DNA of 64,000 bases, taken from positions 1,922,001 to 1,986,000 of the forward strand of contig NZ_OX458932.1 in the NCBI RefSeq assembly GCF_949774925.1. Direction: 5' to 3'. A program made the position numbers and the translations under genes. Shown here piece after piece: positions 38,057-47,565 of this stretch. The notes under the pieces were generated by a model. It did not search any database and had not been told where the DNA came from. It saw only the letters and a list, made by a program, of their open reading frames with translations. The DNA comes from Candidatus Methylacidiphilum fumarolicum. GTDB taxonomy: Bacteria; Verrucomicrobiota; Verrucomicrobiia; Methylacidiphilales; Methylacidiphilaceae. Each line of letters begins with the position of its first letter. Positions within the stretch are counted from its first letter, which is position 1.

Positions 38057-39604
38057 CTATTTATTTGACCTAGGAACTACTACAAAATGAGTAATTCCCT
38101 TTGACCAAACTCGCAGGAGCACATTGCCAGAGGTTCCTTTAACAGCCTGCAATGCTTCTTGCACTGTCCGCACCGGCCGATGCTGTACCTCTAAGATCAC
38201 ATCTCCAGGCTGCAGCGAATTTCTACCAGGTCTGGCAGCCGGGGATTCTGGATCTACCGATACAATAACGACTCCCTGGACATCGGGCGGAATCTCAAAT
38301 TGCTGTCTCACCATTCTATTTAAATCTGCGATCTCTACACCTGGTAAAAACGTTGAATTTTCTTCTTGTTGTTTGGGAGCACTGGCAGAAACATCTTCTG
38401 GAGTTCTTTCTTTGAGTACGGCTTGTATAATCTTCTCTTTGCCATCACGCCAAATTTTCAAGGTAGCCTTAGATCCTGGAGGGGTTTGGGATACAGCCAA
38501 TCTCAAGGATCTTGGGTCGGTAACTTTTTGTCCATTATATTCTAGAATCACATCCCCAGCCTTCATTCCCGCTTGATCCGCAGGAGTTCCAGGACTGACC
38601 TGCTCTACCAATGCTCCCGTTGCTTCTGGTAATTTAAAAGCTTGAGCAAGATCAGGAGTTACTTCCGATATCGTCACCCCAAGAAATCCTCGAATCACTC
38701 GACCATTCTTTAAAATCTGATCCATTACGTATCGGGCCATGTTCGAAGGTACAGCAAAACCAATCCCCAAGTTCCCAACGCGGCCTGGACTAACAATGGC
38801 CGTATTGATCCCCACAAGCCTTCCCTGAATATCTACCAAAGCTCCACCAGAATTCCCTGGGTTGATGGCAGCATCGGTTTGAATAAAGTCTTCGTATTCT
38901 TCAATCCCAATATCCTTCCTGCCTTTACCGCTCACAATGCCCATAGTGACCGTTTGAGTCAGTGCAAAAGGATTACCAATTGCCAGGACAATATCCCCCA
39001 CTTCCACCAAATCACTGTCGGTAAAAACAATGGAGGGCAAACCAGAAGCTTCTATTTTTACCAAAGCAATATCAGTCAAAGGATCCTTTCCAATGATCTT
39101 CCCTGCAAATTCTTTTTTCTGTTCCCCGACTAAAACCTTTATTTCTTCAGCCACATCCACCACATGGTTATTAGTAACGATATAGCCCTCAGGGGAAACA
39201 ATAACCCCAGAACCAAGACCCGTTTGTTTTCTTGGCTTTGGCATGGGGAAAATTCTTGGATTATTTTGATCTTCCCCGCCATCAGGAGGACCAAAAAATC
39301 TTCTAAAAAAAGGGTCATTAAAAAAGGGGAATATCCATCCCTCGGGAGCTTTGACTTTTTGCGTGGTGAAAATCTCCACAACACTCGGCGCCACTTTTTT
39401 AACAATGGGAGCAAAGCTTGAAATTAAGCCCGTATTTTGCCTTTGAATGGGTGTGTTATCCGTCTGAAGTTGAAAAGGGATTGGTTTTGCTTCCTTATTC
39501 TGAGAAAACCAATTCAAGGATTTAGCTGTATCGCTCAGAAGGAAAACAAACACAAAGCCAAAAAAGAAAATAAAAAAAGGATGAAATTTCTTGGACTGAT
39601 TCAT
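38057..39604 (-). CDS. HtrA/DegP-type periplasmic serine protease
   Basis: 515 residues. An N-terminal hydrophobic segment (about 9-23) is a signal or anchor. Trypsin-like domain with His147 (TNNHVV), Asp178 (PLTDIALVK) and Ser252 (GNSGG). Two PDZ domains follow (about residues 310-395 and 425-510). It degrades or refolds damaged envelope proteins. A Phe/Pro-rich insert (about 90-120) precedes the protease core, as in DegP-like proteins. It ends 37 bp upstream of the coaX start and may be cotranscribed with coaX. Confidence 0.93.
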   Translation of the reverse strand: MNQSKKFHPFFIFFFGFVFVFLLSDTAKSLNWFSQNKEAKPIPFQLQTDNTPIQRQNTGLISSFAPIVKKVAPSVVEIFTTQKVKAPEGWIFPFFNDPFFRRFFGPPDGGEDQNNPRIFPMPKPRKQTGLGSGVIVSPEGYIVTNNHVVDVAEEIKVLVGEQKKEFAGKIIGKDPLTDIALVKIEASGLPSIVFTDSDLVEVGDIVLAIGNPFALTQTVTMGIVSGKGRKDIGIEEYEDFIQTDAAINPGNSGGALVDIQGRLVGINTAIVSPGRVGNLGIGFAVPSNMARYVMDQILKNGRVIRGFLGVTISEVTPDLAQAFKLPEATGALVEQVSPGTPADQAGMKAGDVILEYNGQKVTDPRSLRLAVSQTPPGSKATLKIWRDGKEKIIQAVLKERTPEDVSASAPKQQEENSTFLPGVEIADLNRMVRQQFEIPPDVQGVVIVSVDPESPAARPGRNSLQPGDVILEVQHRPVRTVQEALQAVKGTSGNVLLRVWSKGITHFVVVPRSNK

Positions 39605-39785
39605 AATGCGATAGGATGCTTATTGAAAATACACTTTTATACTAGATATTGTTCTTATTTCAATTTTGCATTAACAAAAAAAAGAGGCAAAACAAGATAC
39701 GATCTCTTTTTATTGCTAATACTTTAATACTTTAACTATGTATATATTTATAAAAATAATTAATAAATCAAATTTTAAAGATTTC

Positions 39786-39814
39786 TTGTCAAAGAAAACT
39801 TGAAAGCATAGAAT
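39786..39814 (+). promoter_or_regulatory. sigma70-type promoter for the small basic ORF and nuclease gene
   Basis: TTGTCA (39786-39791), a 17-bp spacer, then TAGAAT (39809-39814). It lies 49 bp before the ATG of the 36-residue ORF. The surrounding 39605-39863 region is AT-rich, without other genes, and also must hold the leftward promoter of the HtrA gene. Confidence 0.5.
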
Positions 39815-39863
39815 AATGTATAATTGACTAAAAAGAAAAGAAAAAACTTTTTTATCTACCACT

Positions 39864-39974
39864 ATGAGCAAGCAATGGAATAAGATAGAAAAAAGAAAAA
39901 GAAGGAAACGGTATTATAAGCGCAAAAAGGAGAAAATGAGGTTATTAAATCCTCAACTTTCTGGGAAAGTTTGA
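39864..39974 (+). CDS. 36-residue Lys/Arg-rich protein
   Basis: ATG at 39864, TGA at 39972-39974, and the next gene's ATG begins at 39975, directly after the stop. About half of the residues are Lys or Arg (for example EKRKRRKR, YYKRKKEK). Such composition suits an RNA- or ribosome-binding peptide; short ribosomal-type proteins (bTHX- or mS38-like) look similar, but I cannot assign it. The exact stop-start abutment, the fitting upstream promoter and the coding of a strongly biased peptide argue that it is real. Translational coupling to the nuclease gene is inferred. Confidence 0.55.
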   Translation: MSKQWNKIEKRKRRKRYYKRKKEKMRLLNPQLSGKV

Positions 39975-40442
39975 ATGGCTAACACTTCACGGAATTCTCT
40001 TCCTCTATTGGTAATCGATGGTTACAATGTGATTCATGCATGGAATGATCTTAAGGTTGCTCAAAGGCAAAGCTTAAGAAAAGCTAGAGAGCTCCTGATC
40101 GAAAGGCTTTCTATACTGCATGATTTAGAGATTTATCAAGTTGTCCTAGTTTTTGATGGGAAAAGTCCCGAACCGGTAGCTATTCCTCCCGTTTCAGATG
40201 ATTTTATCATTGTTTTCTCTCCCAAAGGCATGAGTGCAGATGGGCTTATTGAAAAATACGTGAATGAATCAGTGGCTCGTAGGCAAGTAATGGTCGTGAC
40301 TAGTGATCTTGAAGAAAAACGGCAAGTCGAATCTATGGGAGCTTTCTGTATGAGTCCAGAATGGCTTCAACAGGAATTAGCTTATCGTCAAGATGATTTC
40401 AAAATCCTCTTAGAAAAAGTCCACCATAATAGTCGGCTCTAA
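39975..40442 (+). CDS. NYN/PIN-like ribonuclease, YacP/Rae1 family
   Basis: 155 residues. The start LLVIDGYNVIHAW, the following VLVFDGKSP and the C-terminal VVTSDLEEKRQVESMGAF are the acidic metal-site motifs of the YacP/Rae1 group of NYN nucleases. In Bacillus subtilis Rae1 cleaves mRNA in the ribosomal A-site. The upstream basic peptide gene, ending on the base before this ATG, would fit a translation-linked function, which is inference. Confidence 0.85.
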   Translation: MANTSRNSLPLLVIDGYNVIHAWNDLKVAQRQSLRKARELLIERLSILHDLEIYQVVLVFDGKSPEPVAIPPVSDDFIIVFSPKGMSADGLIEKYVNESVARRQVMVVTSDLEEKRQVESMGAFCMSPEWLQQELAYRQDDFKILLEKVHHNSRL

Positions 40443-40524
40443 AAGCAAATGGCTTATATTTTTTGTAAACGGTTTATCTCATTTTCTAGTTAATTTTTTT
40501 CTAGTTAAATATAACAAAGAAACA

Positions 40525-41496
40525 ATGATGAGACGGGTACTTTCTGGAATTCAACCCTCTGGTTTTCTGCATATTGGAAATTATTTTGGAATGATTAAGA
40601 GGGCAATAGAATGGCAAGACAAAGCCCAAACTCTTTATTTTATAGCTGACTATCATGCGTTGACGTCCATCAAAGATCCTCAACACCTCTCCCAATATGT
40701 TAGAAAAATAGCCATGGCCTTTCTGGCATGTGGTCTTGATCCGGCAAAGTCTATATTTTTTAGGCAAAGCGCCATACCTGAAGTCCACGAGCTTGCCTGG
40801 ATCCTTTCTTCCATCACCCCTTTTGGATTATTGGAAAGATCACACAGTTTCAAAGATAAAGTCTCCAAGGGCCTTTCCCCCACTGTGGCTCTTTTTTCTT
40901 ATCCAGTGCTTATGACAGCGGATATCCTACTATATCAGTCCGAAATCATTCCGGTGGGACAAGATCAAAAACAGCACCTCGAAATCGCCCGGGACATAGC
41001 CAAAAAATTCAACAATACCTTTGGCGAGGTCTTCCGAATCCCAGAGCCAGACATACAGGAGGAAGTAGCTATTATCCCTGGGATAGATGGACAGAAAATG
41101 TCCAAATCTTACAATAACACTCTTGAAATTTTTGGAGATCTCGAAGAATTTAAACGAAGGGTCATGAGCATTAAAACAGATTCCACCCCCATCGAATCTC
41201 CCAAGCCAACTAAAGGATCCATCCTTGTAGCTCTTTATAAGCTCGTAGCCACTGAATCAGAATACCAGGAGTTTATTACAAGCATGGGTAAAGGTGGGTA
41301 TGGATATGCCTATTATAAAAAGCTGCTCCTTGAAAAACTCCTTGCCTATTTTCAACCTATTCGAGAAAGGTACAAAGAGTTAGAAGAAAAACCAGGCTAT
41401 GTTGAGGAAGTCCTTGCTGATGGAGCCTATAAAGCAAGAATGATTGCTCAAGAAACATTAACAAAAGCAAGACGTGCGGTCGGACTGCTCGATTAA
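40525..41496 (+). CDS. trpS: tryptophanyl-tRNA synthetase
   Basis: 323 residues, a normal class Ic enzyme. HIGH-type motif HIGNYFG after SGIQPSGFL at the N-terminus, the GLLERSHSFKDK region, and KMSKS as GQKMSKSYNN (about residue 192). It charges tRNA-Trp. It is followed four to thirteen bases later by a chorismate-mutase gene, so aromatic-acid genes cluster here. The ATGATG start has no Shine-Dalgarno. Confidence 0.96.
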   Translation: MMRRVLSGIQPSGFLHIGNYFGMIKRAIEWQDKAQTLYFIADYHALTSIKDPQHLSQYVRKIAMAFLACGLDPAKSIFFRQSAIPEVHELAWILSSITPFGLLERSHSFKDKVSKGLSPTVALFSYPVLMTADILLYQSEIIPVGQDQKQHLEIARDIAKKFNNTFGEVFRIPEPDIQEEVAIIPGIDGQKMSKSYNNTLEIFGDLEEFKRRVMSIKTDSTPIESPKPTKGSILVALYKLVATESEYQEFITSMGKGGYGYAYYKKLLLEKLLAYFQPIRERYKELEEKPGYVEEVLADGAYKARMIAQETLTKARRAVGLLD

Positions 41497-41509
41497 TTAA
41501 TTGAATACA

Positions 41510-42325
41510 ATGGGTATAGACATTTTTCGAACTCAATTAGAAAAGATCGACAATAGGATTCTGAAGTTTCTAAATCTACGGATGAAACTTGCTCAGGAGA
41601 TTGGAGAAAAAAAAAAGTCCTGCGGATATCCCATTCTTGATACCTATAGGGAAGATAGGTATCTAAAAAATCTGAAAGCCATCAACCGAGGACCATTACG
41701 GGATAATAATCTTGAAGGAATTTACCGAGAAATCTTTTCTTCTTCACGCAGTCAGCAAGGGGGGGTAAAAATTGGCTGTCCAGAAAGCCATTTTCTTTCT
41801 TGTCTCCTTGCTTCCCTATTTAGATTTGGTTCGAGTAGTATTTTTGTCCCTATTTCGATGCACTATACACAAGCAAGGGACGGGAAAGAGCCAGAGGTAG
41901 ACATAATCGTAATTTCGATCCCTTTTCTACTAAAAAAGCTCCAAGAAGATCGGTCCTTTCTTGTTTCCTTTCTTCCCTCTTTTTCGCTAGGGGGAGAAAT
42001 CGACCTTTCTCCTATTGTCTCTTCTCAGTCGGTTGATAATCCATATTTCTTTTTCCAAAAACATGCGATTCCAAAAGAAAATGCTGATTCAGTAAATACG
42101 GTCTTTCTTCTTGGGGGCATGTTACCCCATGAAACTTTACTGTGGATAGAGAGTCAAAAAGGAAAAGTTCTTTACAGCAATGTGGATGCTAAAAATCCGA
42201 AGAATTCTTTTTATCTTTGTAAAAAAACGGCAAAAGAACCAGACAAGGAAAGTATCGAATATTTATGGGAAAAATTTACAGACAATAAAGGCTGGATAAT
42301 TTTGATAGGCAGCTATCCTGTGTAA
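41510..42325 (+). CDS. AroQ-type chorismate mutase with a diverged prephenate-dehydratase-like C-terminal region
   Basis: 271 residues from the ATG at 41510; a TTG at 41501 is the alternative. Residues 1-90 are an AroQ chorismate mutase: first-helix Arg, LNLRMKLA, EKKKS, then D-x-x-R-E-D and IYREIFSSSR. The rest resembles the layout of prephenate dehydratase, but the signatures are eroded: GPEGTFS appears as GCPESHFLS, and the catalytic TRF motif as NPYFFF. A trace of an ACT-like strand remains (TVFLLGGM). At 271 residues it is well short of a normal P-protein (about 360). The mutase part should be functional; the dehydratase part probably not. Confidence 0.65.
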   Translation: MGIDIFRTQLEKIDNRILKFLNLRMKLAQEIGEKKKSCGYPILDTYREDRYLKNLKAINRGPLRDNNLEGIYREIFSSSRSQQGGVKIGCPESHFLSCLLASLFRFGSSSIFVPISMHYTQARDGKEPEVDIIVISIPFLLKKLQEDRSFLVSFLPSFSLGGEIDLSPIVSSQSVDNPYFFFQKHAIPKENADSVNTVFLLGGMLPHETLLWIESQKGKVLYSNVDAKNPKNSFYLCKKTAKEPDKESIEYLWEKFTDNKGWIILIGSYPV

Positions 42326-42351
42326 TTGTTCAGAAGAAGCATCAAAATATT

Positions 42352-43917
42352 ATGGATTTTGAAGAGTTACCCAAAAACGCGGATAGGTACTATTTCAGTT
42401 CTCCAGCTAAGGGGAAACTCAATGATGCTCACAGTCAACCCAAAGGCCTTTCTCCAAGAAAAGTGGGTCCAAGAAATCTTCTCCCTCCCCATCTCTCTAT
42501 TCAAAATAAAAAACATCCTCCTCCAAGAAAACTAGGCTTTGCTCCTAACAGTCATCCTCCTACTGAAGCTTCCACTACAGCTTCCACAACGGCTTCTGCG
42601 ACAGGAAAAATCTCTTTTCCTTCCCATACTAACCATTCTAGCTTTTCATCGACGTTCCCTAAATTTCCCAAAGAAACAAACAATAAAAGACAAAGCCCCC
42701 CTGATTTTCTCTTAGACCGGGAAACAAGAAAGGTTCATGCCCCTCCTAAATATGCTGCTTCAAAACCCCTAAGCCCTGATAAATCTAATAAGGAAATAAC
42801 TAAGCCATCTACTTTTTCATCGCGAAGAAAGTGGATTGGCATTCTTTTGCGGATCTTTCTCTATATTGGGATTTTGGCTGCTGGCGTAGGGGCGTATTAC
42901 TCCTTGAGAGAAACCCGAATCGAAGGATGGGTAGCAGTCAAAGACATCACCTTACCCAATGAAATCTATCTTGTTTATGACTTTTCTGGAGACATCAAAG
43001 CCTTAAGAGACAATTACCTCACGACTATTAGCCCATGCCAGGAAGACATCCAGAATAAAAAGGAAAATCTAAAAAAAGCAAGAACGGACATCACTGCCCT
43101 GAATGAAAGACTTAGGCTATTAAAGCAGCAGGAGCATGTAGCCGAAACAGAAATTCAAATTGTCGCTAAAGAGTATCAAGAGAAAGCCGATCATATTTGG
43201 AAGAACGAAGGCGTGCTACTCGACCAAGAATATGATAAAAAACTGGCTGAATTAGAAGACCGTTTCAAAGAAAGAGCTCAGCAATTGGGAATCAATTTTA
43301 CTATTTCCTCTGCGGAGGCACGCTCTCCGGAAGCTTGGGTTAATGCCTATAATCTTGCCTTATATAATCCCCCCCCTGAAATAGACCCTGTCAAAGAACG
43401 CCAATGGGCCGAAGAGGAACTTAAAAAATGGCATACTTTTGAAAAAGAAAACGAGGCTAAACGAGAAGAACTAAAAAGAATGACCAAAGAAATTCAATCT
43501 GAAGTTGGACCAAAGATTCAAGCATTGCGGGAACAGATACTCCGTCTCCAATCCAGAATTAAGGACAGCGAATTGGAGCTAACTCCACTAGAACAAGAAT
43601 ATGCTAACAACGAGAGGGAACTTTTAGAGGCCGAAGAGACGGAAAGAAAAATAAAAGAGCGTTTCTTGAAGGATCTAGAAAAAATACCAAACAATAGCAT
43701 CAGAGAAAAAATTCCGCTCAGTAAGGATGGCCACTTTGAATGGAGAAGATTAGATCAAAATCCAAAAATTCCTCCAGGCCGCTATTTTCTGTGGATAGCC
43801 ATCAAAAAGGAAGGAAAAGTATGGTGGTCTCTCTTTTCTTTTCCAGTCAATGCTTTTTCTCTTACAGAAATTGTTGTCCTTCCTGAAAGCTTCATTCCTA
43901 TTGATTCCCTTTTATAA
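42352..43917 (+). CDS. membrane-anchored coiled-coil protein, unknown function
   Basis: 521 residues. The N-terminal 160 residues are polar and low in complexity (Ser, Pro, Thr and Lys rich, with a TTASTTASAT stretch). One membrane helix lies at about 165-183 (LRIFLYIGILAAGVGAYY). The C-terminal part has a short globular segment, then a long charged coiled coil (about 215-445), then a small beta-rich end (about 455-521). Topology suggests a cytoplasmic tail with an extracytoplasmic coiled coil. It starts 26 bp after the chorismate-mutase gene. No family was recognised. Confidence 0.65.
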   Translation: MDFEELPKNADRYYFSSPAKGKLNDAHSQPKGLSPRKVGPRNLLPPHLSIQNKKHPPPRKLGFAPNSHPPTEASTTASTTASATGKISFPSHTNHSSFSSTFPKFPKETNNKRQSPPDFLLDRETRKVHAPPKYAASKPLSPDKSNKEITKPSTFSSRRKWIGILLRIFLYIGILAAGVGAYYSLRETRIEGWVAVKDITLPNEIYLVYDFSGDIKALRDNYLTTISPCQEDIQNKKENLKKARTDITALNERLRLLKQQEHVAETEIQIVAKEYQEKADHIWKNEGVLLDQEYDKKLAELEDRFKERAQQLGINFTISSAEARSPEAWVNAYNLALYNPPPEIDPVKERQWAEEELKKWHTFEKENEAKREELKRMTKEIQSEVGPKIQALREQILRLQSRIKDSELELTPLEQEYANNERELLEAEETERKIKERFLKDLEKIPNNSIREKIPLSKDGHFEWRRLDQNPKIPPGRYFLWIAIKKEGKVWWSLFSFPVNAFSLTEIVVLPESFIPIDSLL

Positions 43918-43962
43918 GGAAGGATCTTTTCTAGGGGCTGTTCTTGCTCCAAGCAGGCCAGC

Positions 43963-44703
43963 CTAAAGGGCCTGGGGAAGTGATTGATTTTTAGCAATGA
44001 TTCCTAATCTTTGAAAATTCTCTTTTAAATCTAAAACGGAAGGTTGCCCAAGGGCAGCAGGTTTATCAATATACCCGTAGACAAGTCGAGATCCTAAGGC
44101 TGATAAAACAATTCTTGAAAGATGGGAAAATTCGCCAATACCCATTAACGACCACGGAATTTTAGGATAAGAAAAGAAAAGTTCTGTCAACTGCTTGAGT
44201 TGCCCGAGGTTCTCTATTCTTACAGCAACCTTTACAAAATCAGGATCGAGTAATTTTATGTCTGGAAGAGAAGCAATGAGCTTGTTCAAATCTATAAACT
44301 CAGACAAAGAATGAATGGAGAGGATAATTTTTTTCCCTCCATTTTTATAAAGCGAATAAATTGTAGAGATCTTTGAGTATTCTTGCCACTCCAAATCCAC
44401 GCAATCGACATAAGGAAAAAATTTTTCAAACAGTTCGCTCCTTTCACAATCAGAGAGTTCGAGCATCCCCCCTTCTTTTTTAGATCTAATCGTAAGCAAA
44501 ACAGGTAGAGAACGCTCTTGAAGGGATCTTTGCAATGCAACGATTCCTTCTTCGAAATCCAATTCTAGAAGTATGGAGTCCAGTCGGTATTCAATAAGAT
44601 CAATGGGAAGATGATTGGAATAGGCAGCTTTCACTCCATAAGAGGTAGATATGGTTCCGACAATAATCAAAGGTTTTTGAATTGGAAAGAAAGGTTGATT
44701 CAT
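43963..44703 (-). CDS. aroD: type I 3-dehydroquinate dehydratase
   Basis: 246 residues. Type I DHQase barrel: EYRLD near residue 38, catalytic His131 in ILSIHSL and Schiff-base Lys158 in PDFVKVAVRI, 27 residues apart as in known enzymes. The C-terminal ALGQPSV loop is also typical. It removes water from 3-dehydroquinate in the shikimate pathway. It is convergent with the chorismate-mutase cluster, so aromatic synthesis genes meet here from both strands. Confidence 0.9.
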   Translation of the reverse strand: MNQPFFPIQKPLIIVGTISTSYGVKAAYSNHLPIDLIEYRLDSILLELDFEEGIVALQRSLQERSLPVLLTIRSKKEGGMLELSDCERSELFEKFFPYVDCVDLEWQEYSKISTIYSLYKNGGKKIILSIHSLSEFIDLNKLIASLPDIKLLDPDFVKVAVRIENLGQLKQLTELFFSYPKIPWSLMGIGEFSHLSRIVLSALGSRLVYGYIDKPAALGQPSVLDLKENFQRLGIIAKNQSLPQAL

Positions 44704-44872
44704 CTAAAAAATAATGTAAGAATAATTGCAGACAAAATTAATGTAAATTTTCTTTTTAGAGGTTCTGAAATTGGTGTTATGAAGTACATAGTATGTCAGC
44801 AAAATTTCTCCTTTTTAAGAGGGATTCTCGCAATTATTAATAATAAATCTTACTAACCTAACTTTTTTTTGA

Positions 44873-46009
44873 ATGAATCTAAATCAGAATTCTATTCATC
44901 CATCTACCGAAGTGGTTTCTAAAAATTCTCCTCGTTTATTGGAGGGAGGCAAACGCTTCCAACAAAAGACTTTTTCAATTATTCGATCCTTTTCTTCTAT
45001 TTTTAGTAACGACATTGGCATTGATTTAGGCACCGCCAATACCCTTGTGTATATCCGTGGCAAAGGGATCGTCATGAGGGAGCCAACGGTCGTGGCTGTC
45101 TATCAAGGGACAAAAAATGTCCTAGCGGTTGGAGAAGAAGCCAAAAGAATGCTTGGCAGAACGCCTGGAAACATAACAGCTGTACGGCCACTCAAAGATG
45201 GAGTCATTACTGATTTCCATCTGACAGAGTCGATGCTCAAGGCGTTTATTCATAAAGTACAATCGCATTTTCATCTTCGCAGACCAAGAGTTGTAGTGGC
45301 TGTTCCAAGTGGCATTACAGAAGTAGAAAGAAGGGCTGTTCAAGAGTCTGCCAAGCATGCCGGGGCCCGGGAAGTGTTTTTGGTTGAAGAGCCAATGGCT
45401 GCCGCCATTGGGGTTGGACTCCCCGTACATGAAGCTTCAGGCAACATGATCATCGATATTGGAGGGGGAACCACAGAAGTTGCGATCATATCCCTTTCTG
45501 GAATTGTTTACAGCCGAAGTGTTCGGGTGGCCGGAGATGAAATGGATGAGGCCATCGTCAACTATTTGCGAAGAGCCTACAATCTTATGATTGGAGAAAG
45601 AACCGCTGAAGAAATCAAAATTAAAATCGGTTCAGCTTACCCTCTAGAGAAAGAAACAATAATGGAGGTAAGAGGAAGGGATTTAGTAGCAGGTCTCCCA
45701 AAGACATTAACGATAACTTCTCAAGAGGTAAGAGAAGCTATGATGGATCCAATATCGGTCATTGTGGAATCGGTACGGGTGACTCTAGAAAGATGTCCTC
45801 CTGAACTATCTGCAGACCTGGTGGAACGTGGCATAGTTCTTGCTGGAGGAGGGGCTCTTTTACGGGGGATTGATAGGCTTTTGGCTGAAGAAACCGCTTT
45901 GCCTGTATATATCGCTGAAGACCCGCTGAGCGCTGTTGCAGAAGGGACTGGTAAAATACTTGAAGAATATCAATATCTTCATAGAATCGCCAAATCGGCA
46001 ATGATTTAA
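44873..46009 (+). CDS. mreB: rod-shape protein MreB
   Basis: 378 residues. Actin-like: [19 protein letters not shown] (phosphate 1), [15 protein letters not shown] (phosphate 2) and [13 protein letters not shown]. It carries about 40 extra polar residues before the actin core. It polymerises under the membrane and directs lateral wall synthesis. First gene of the mreBCD-mrdA-rodA operon; the ATG lacks a Shine-Dalgarno. Confidence 0.97.
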   Translation: MNLNQNSIHPSTEVVSKNSPRLLEGGKRFQQKTFSIIRSFSSIFSNDIGIDLGTANTLVYIRGKGIVMREPTVVAVYQGTKNVLAVGEEAKRMLGRTPGNITAVRPLKDGVITDFHLTESMLKAFIHKVQSHFHLRRPRVVVAVPSGITEVERRAVQESAKHAGAREVFLVEEPMAAAIGVGLPVHEASGNMIIDIGGGTTEVAIISLSGIVYSRSVRVAGDEMDEAIVNYLRRAYNLMIGERTAEEIKIKIGSAYPLEKETIMEVRGRDLVAGLPKTLTITSQEVREAMMDPISVIVESVRVTLERCPPELSADLVERGIVLAGGGALLRGIDRLLAEETALPVYIAEDPLSAVAEGTGKILEEYQYLHRIAKSAMI

Positions 46010-46023
46010 CTAGTAATGGCTCC

Positions 46024-46956
46024 TTGAAACTTCCTTTTTTTCGAATGCGAAAAACTACCGTAGAAAAAGACGACTCCTCACTGTTTGAGGAAAAAGAACA
46101 AAATGCTTTTTCTAAAATAGCTTATCATCGGGCAGGGATCTTCATATTTTTAGGAGCTCTTTTTCTTGTATTTATTGGGTTGGTTCTACCCAAACCATGG
46201 CAACAAACCATTCATAAATATGGATTGGAACTATTTTCTCCTGTGATTTGGATATGGGATAAAACAGTCAAGACTATCGATGACTATACATCCAGTCTCA
46301 AGACACTCGATCAAGTACAGTTAGAACTCAAAGAGCTGAAAGCCAAAAATGCGCAACTAGCCATGGAAAACAGCTACCTGACCCATTTACGTCAGGAAAA
46401 CGAAAGATTAAAAGAAATGCTTTCCTTTCGCCATGCTTCTAGATATAGACTTCTAGCCTGTCGCGTCATCAGTCGGGATCCAACCAATTGGTGGAATGAT
46501 CTTTTGATAGATGTCGGTTGGGCTGACGACAACGAGCTTTATTCTGATTTGCCAGTAGTCACTCCTCGTGGGGTGGTAGGGAAAACTGGTATTGTGGCAA
46601 GGCACACCACCGAAGTCATCCTGCTGACTAACGAGAATTGTAAAATTTCGGCGATGACAGAAGTATCTAAAGATCAGGGTCTTGTAGTAGGGGCAGGGAC
46701 AAACGGAGAAAATAAACCATATTCTCGGATGATCTATCTCCCAAGGAATAGTCAGGTAGGAGTTGGAGAAAGAGTTTTAACCAGTGGCTTAGGCGGCGTT
46801 TTCCCACCAGGCCTATACATTGGAAGCGTCATTCAGCTGGAACCCCTCGATGCATCTCATAATTTTGGACTCTACCGGGAGGTCATCCTCGATACCGGGG
46901 TAGATCTCACACAACTTAATGAGATGTTTGTAATCCTCGTTGGGAAAAGGGAATAG
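46024..46956 (+). CDS. mreC: rod-shape protein MreC
   Basis: 310 residues from a TTG at 46024; an in-frame ATG at 46045 is an equally good start. One membrane helix (about 44-60), a coiled coil (about 95-130, LKAKNAQLAMEN and LRQENERLKEML) and the paired beta-barrel domains of MreC (CRVISRDPTNWWN; VGERVLTSGLGGVFPPGLYIG). It links MreB and MreD to the periplasmic wall synthases. It starts 14 bp after mreB. Confidence 0.93.
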   Translation: MKLPFFRMRKTTVEKDDSSLFEEKEQNAFSKIAYHRAGIFIFLGALFLVFIGLVLPKPWQQTIHKYGLELFSPVIWIWDKTVKTIDDYTSSLKTLDQVQLELKELKAKNAQLAMENSYLTHLRQENERLKEMLSFRHASRYRLLACRVISRDPTNWWNDLLIDVGWADDNELYSDLPVVTPRGVVGKTGIVARHTTEVILLTNENCKISAMTEVSKDQGLVVGAGTNGENKPYSRMIYLPRNSQVGVGERVLTSGLGGVFPPGLYIGSVIQLEPLDASHNFGLYREVILDTGVDLTQLNEMFVILVGKRE

Positions 46957-46985
46957 CAAAAAGTGAATCAGCCATTTTAACTTGT

Positions 46986-47534
46986 ATGCTTGTAATCTTT
47001 CTTTTATTTCTTTTTATCGGCTTTCTTTCTATTTTCGGACAAATGATCATGCCCGATCTCCCTTTCTTTTATGCTAAACCCGAAGTAAGCGCTCTGTTTG
47101 TCATCTATTTTACTCTCAGAATGCCCTTTTTTTATGCTTTTGGCTTTTCTCTCTATACAGGAATACTATCCGACCTCCTCATACCTGGTATTTTTGGGAC
47201 CACTACCCTCAGCCTTATCCTGCTTTTTCTATTTATAAGTATCCTTAAGCCACTTTTTGAAAAAATAGGAAACTATTGGATGTTTCCTCTCTATGGATCT
47301 GTAGGGATCTTTTTTTATTCTCTGGTAAGCTACTTGCTTTTTGAATTGGAAAACCATCAATGGTACTGGTCTTTAGAACCATGGACAAAATGCGTTTCTA
47401 TTTCTTTTCTTAGCGCTTTGTTCTCGATTCCTCTCTTTCTAATTATGGACCTTGTCTTTGCTCTCCTTAAAATTTCCCTTCCACAAGAAGAATTTTTTCC
47501 CTCTTTTTTTAAAAAAAATAGTAATTTATCTTAG
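46986..47534 (+). CDS. mreD: rod-shape protein MreD
   Basis: 182 residues, almost entirely hydrophobic with about five or six membrane helices, in the expected position between mreC and the PBP2 gene. MreD sequences are poorly conserved, so the call rests on topology and gene order. Confidence 0.85.
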   Translation: MLVIFLLFLFIGFLSIFGQMIMPDLPFFYAKPEVSALFVIYFTLRMPFFYAFGFSLYTGILSDLLIPGIFGTTTLSLILLFLFISILKPLFEKIGNYWMFPLYGSVGIFFYSLVSYLLFELENHQWYWSLEPWTKCVSISFLSALFSIPLFLIMDLVFALLKISLPQEEFFPSFFKKNSNLS

Positions 47535-47565
47535 AAAAGGGTTTTTGATCGAATAGCCTCTTACC

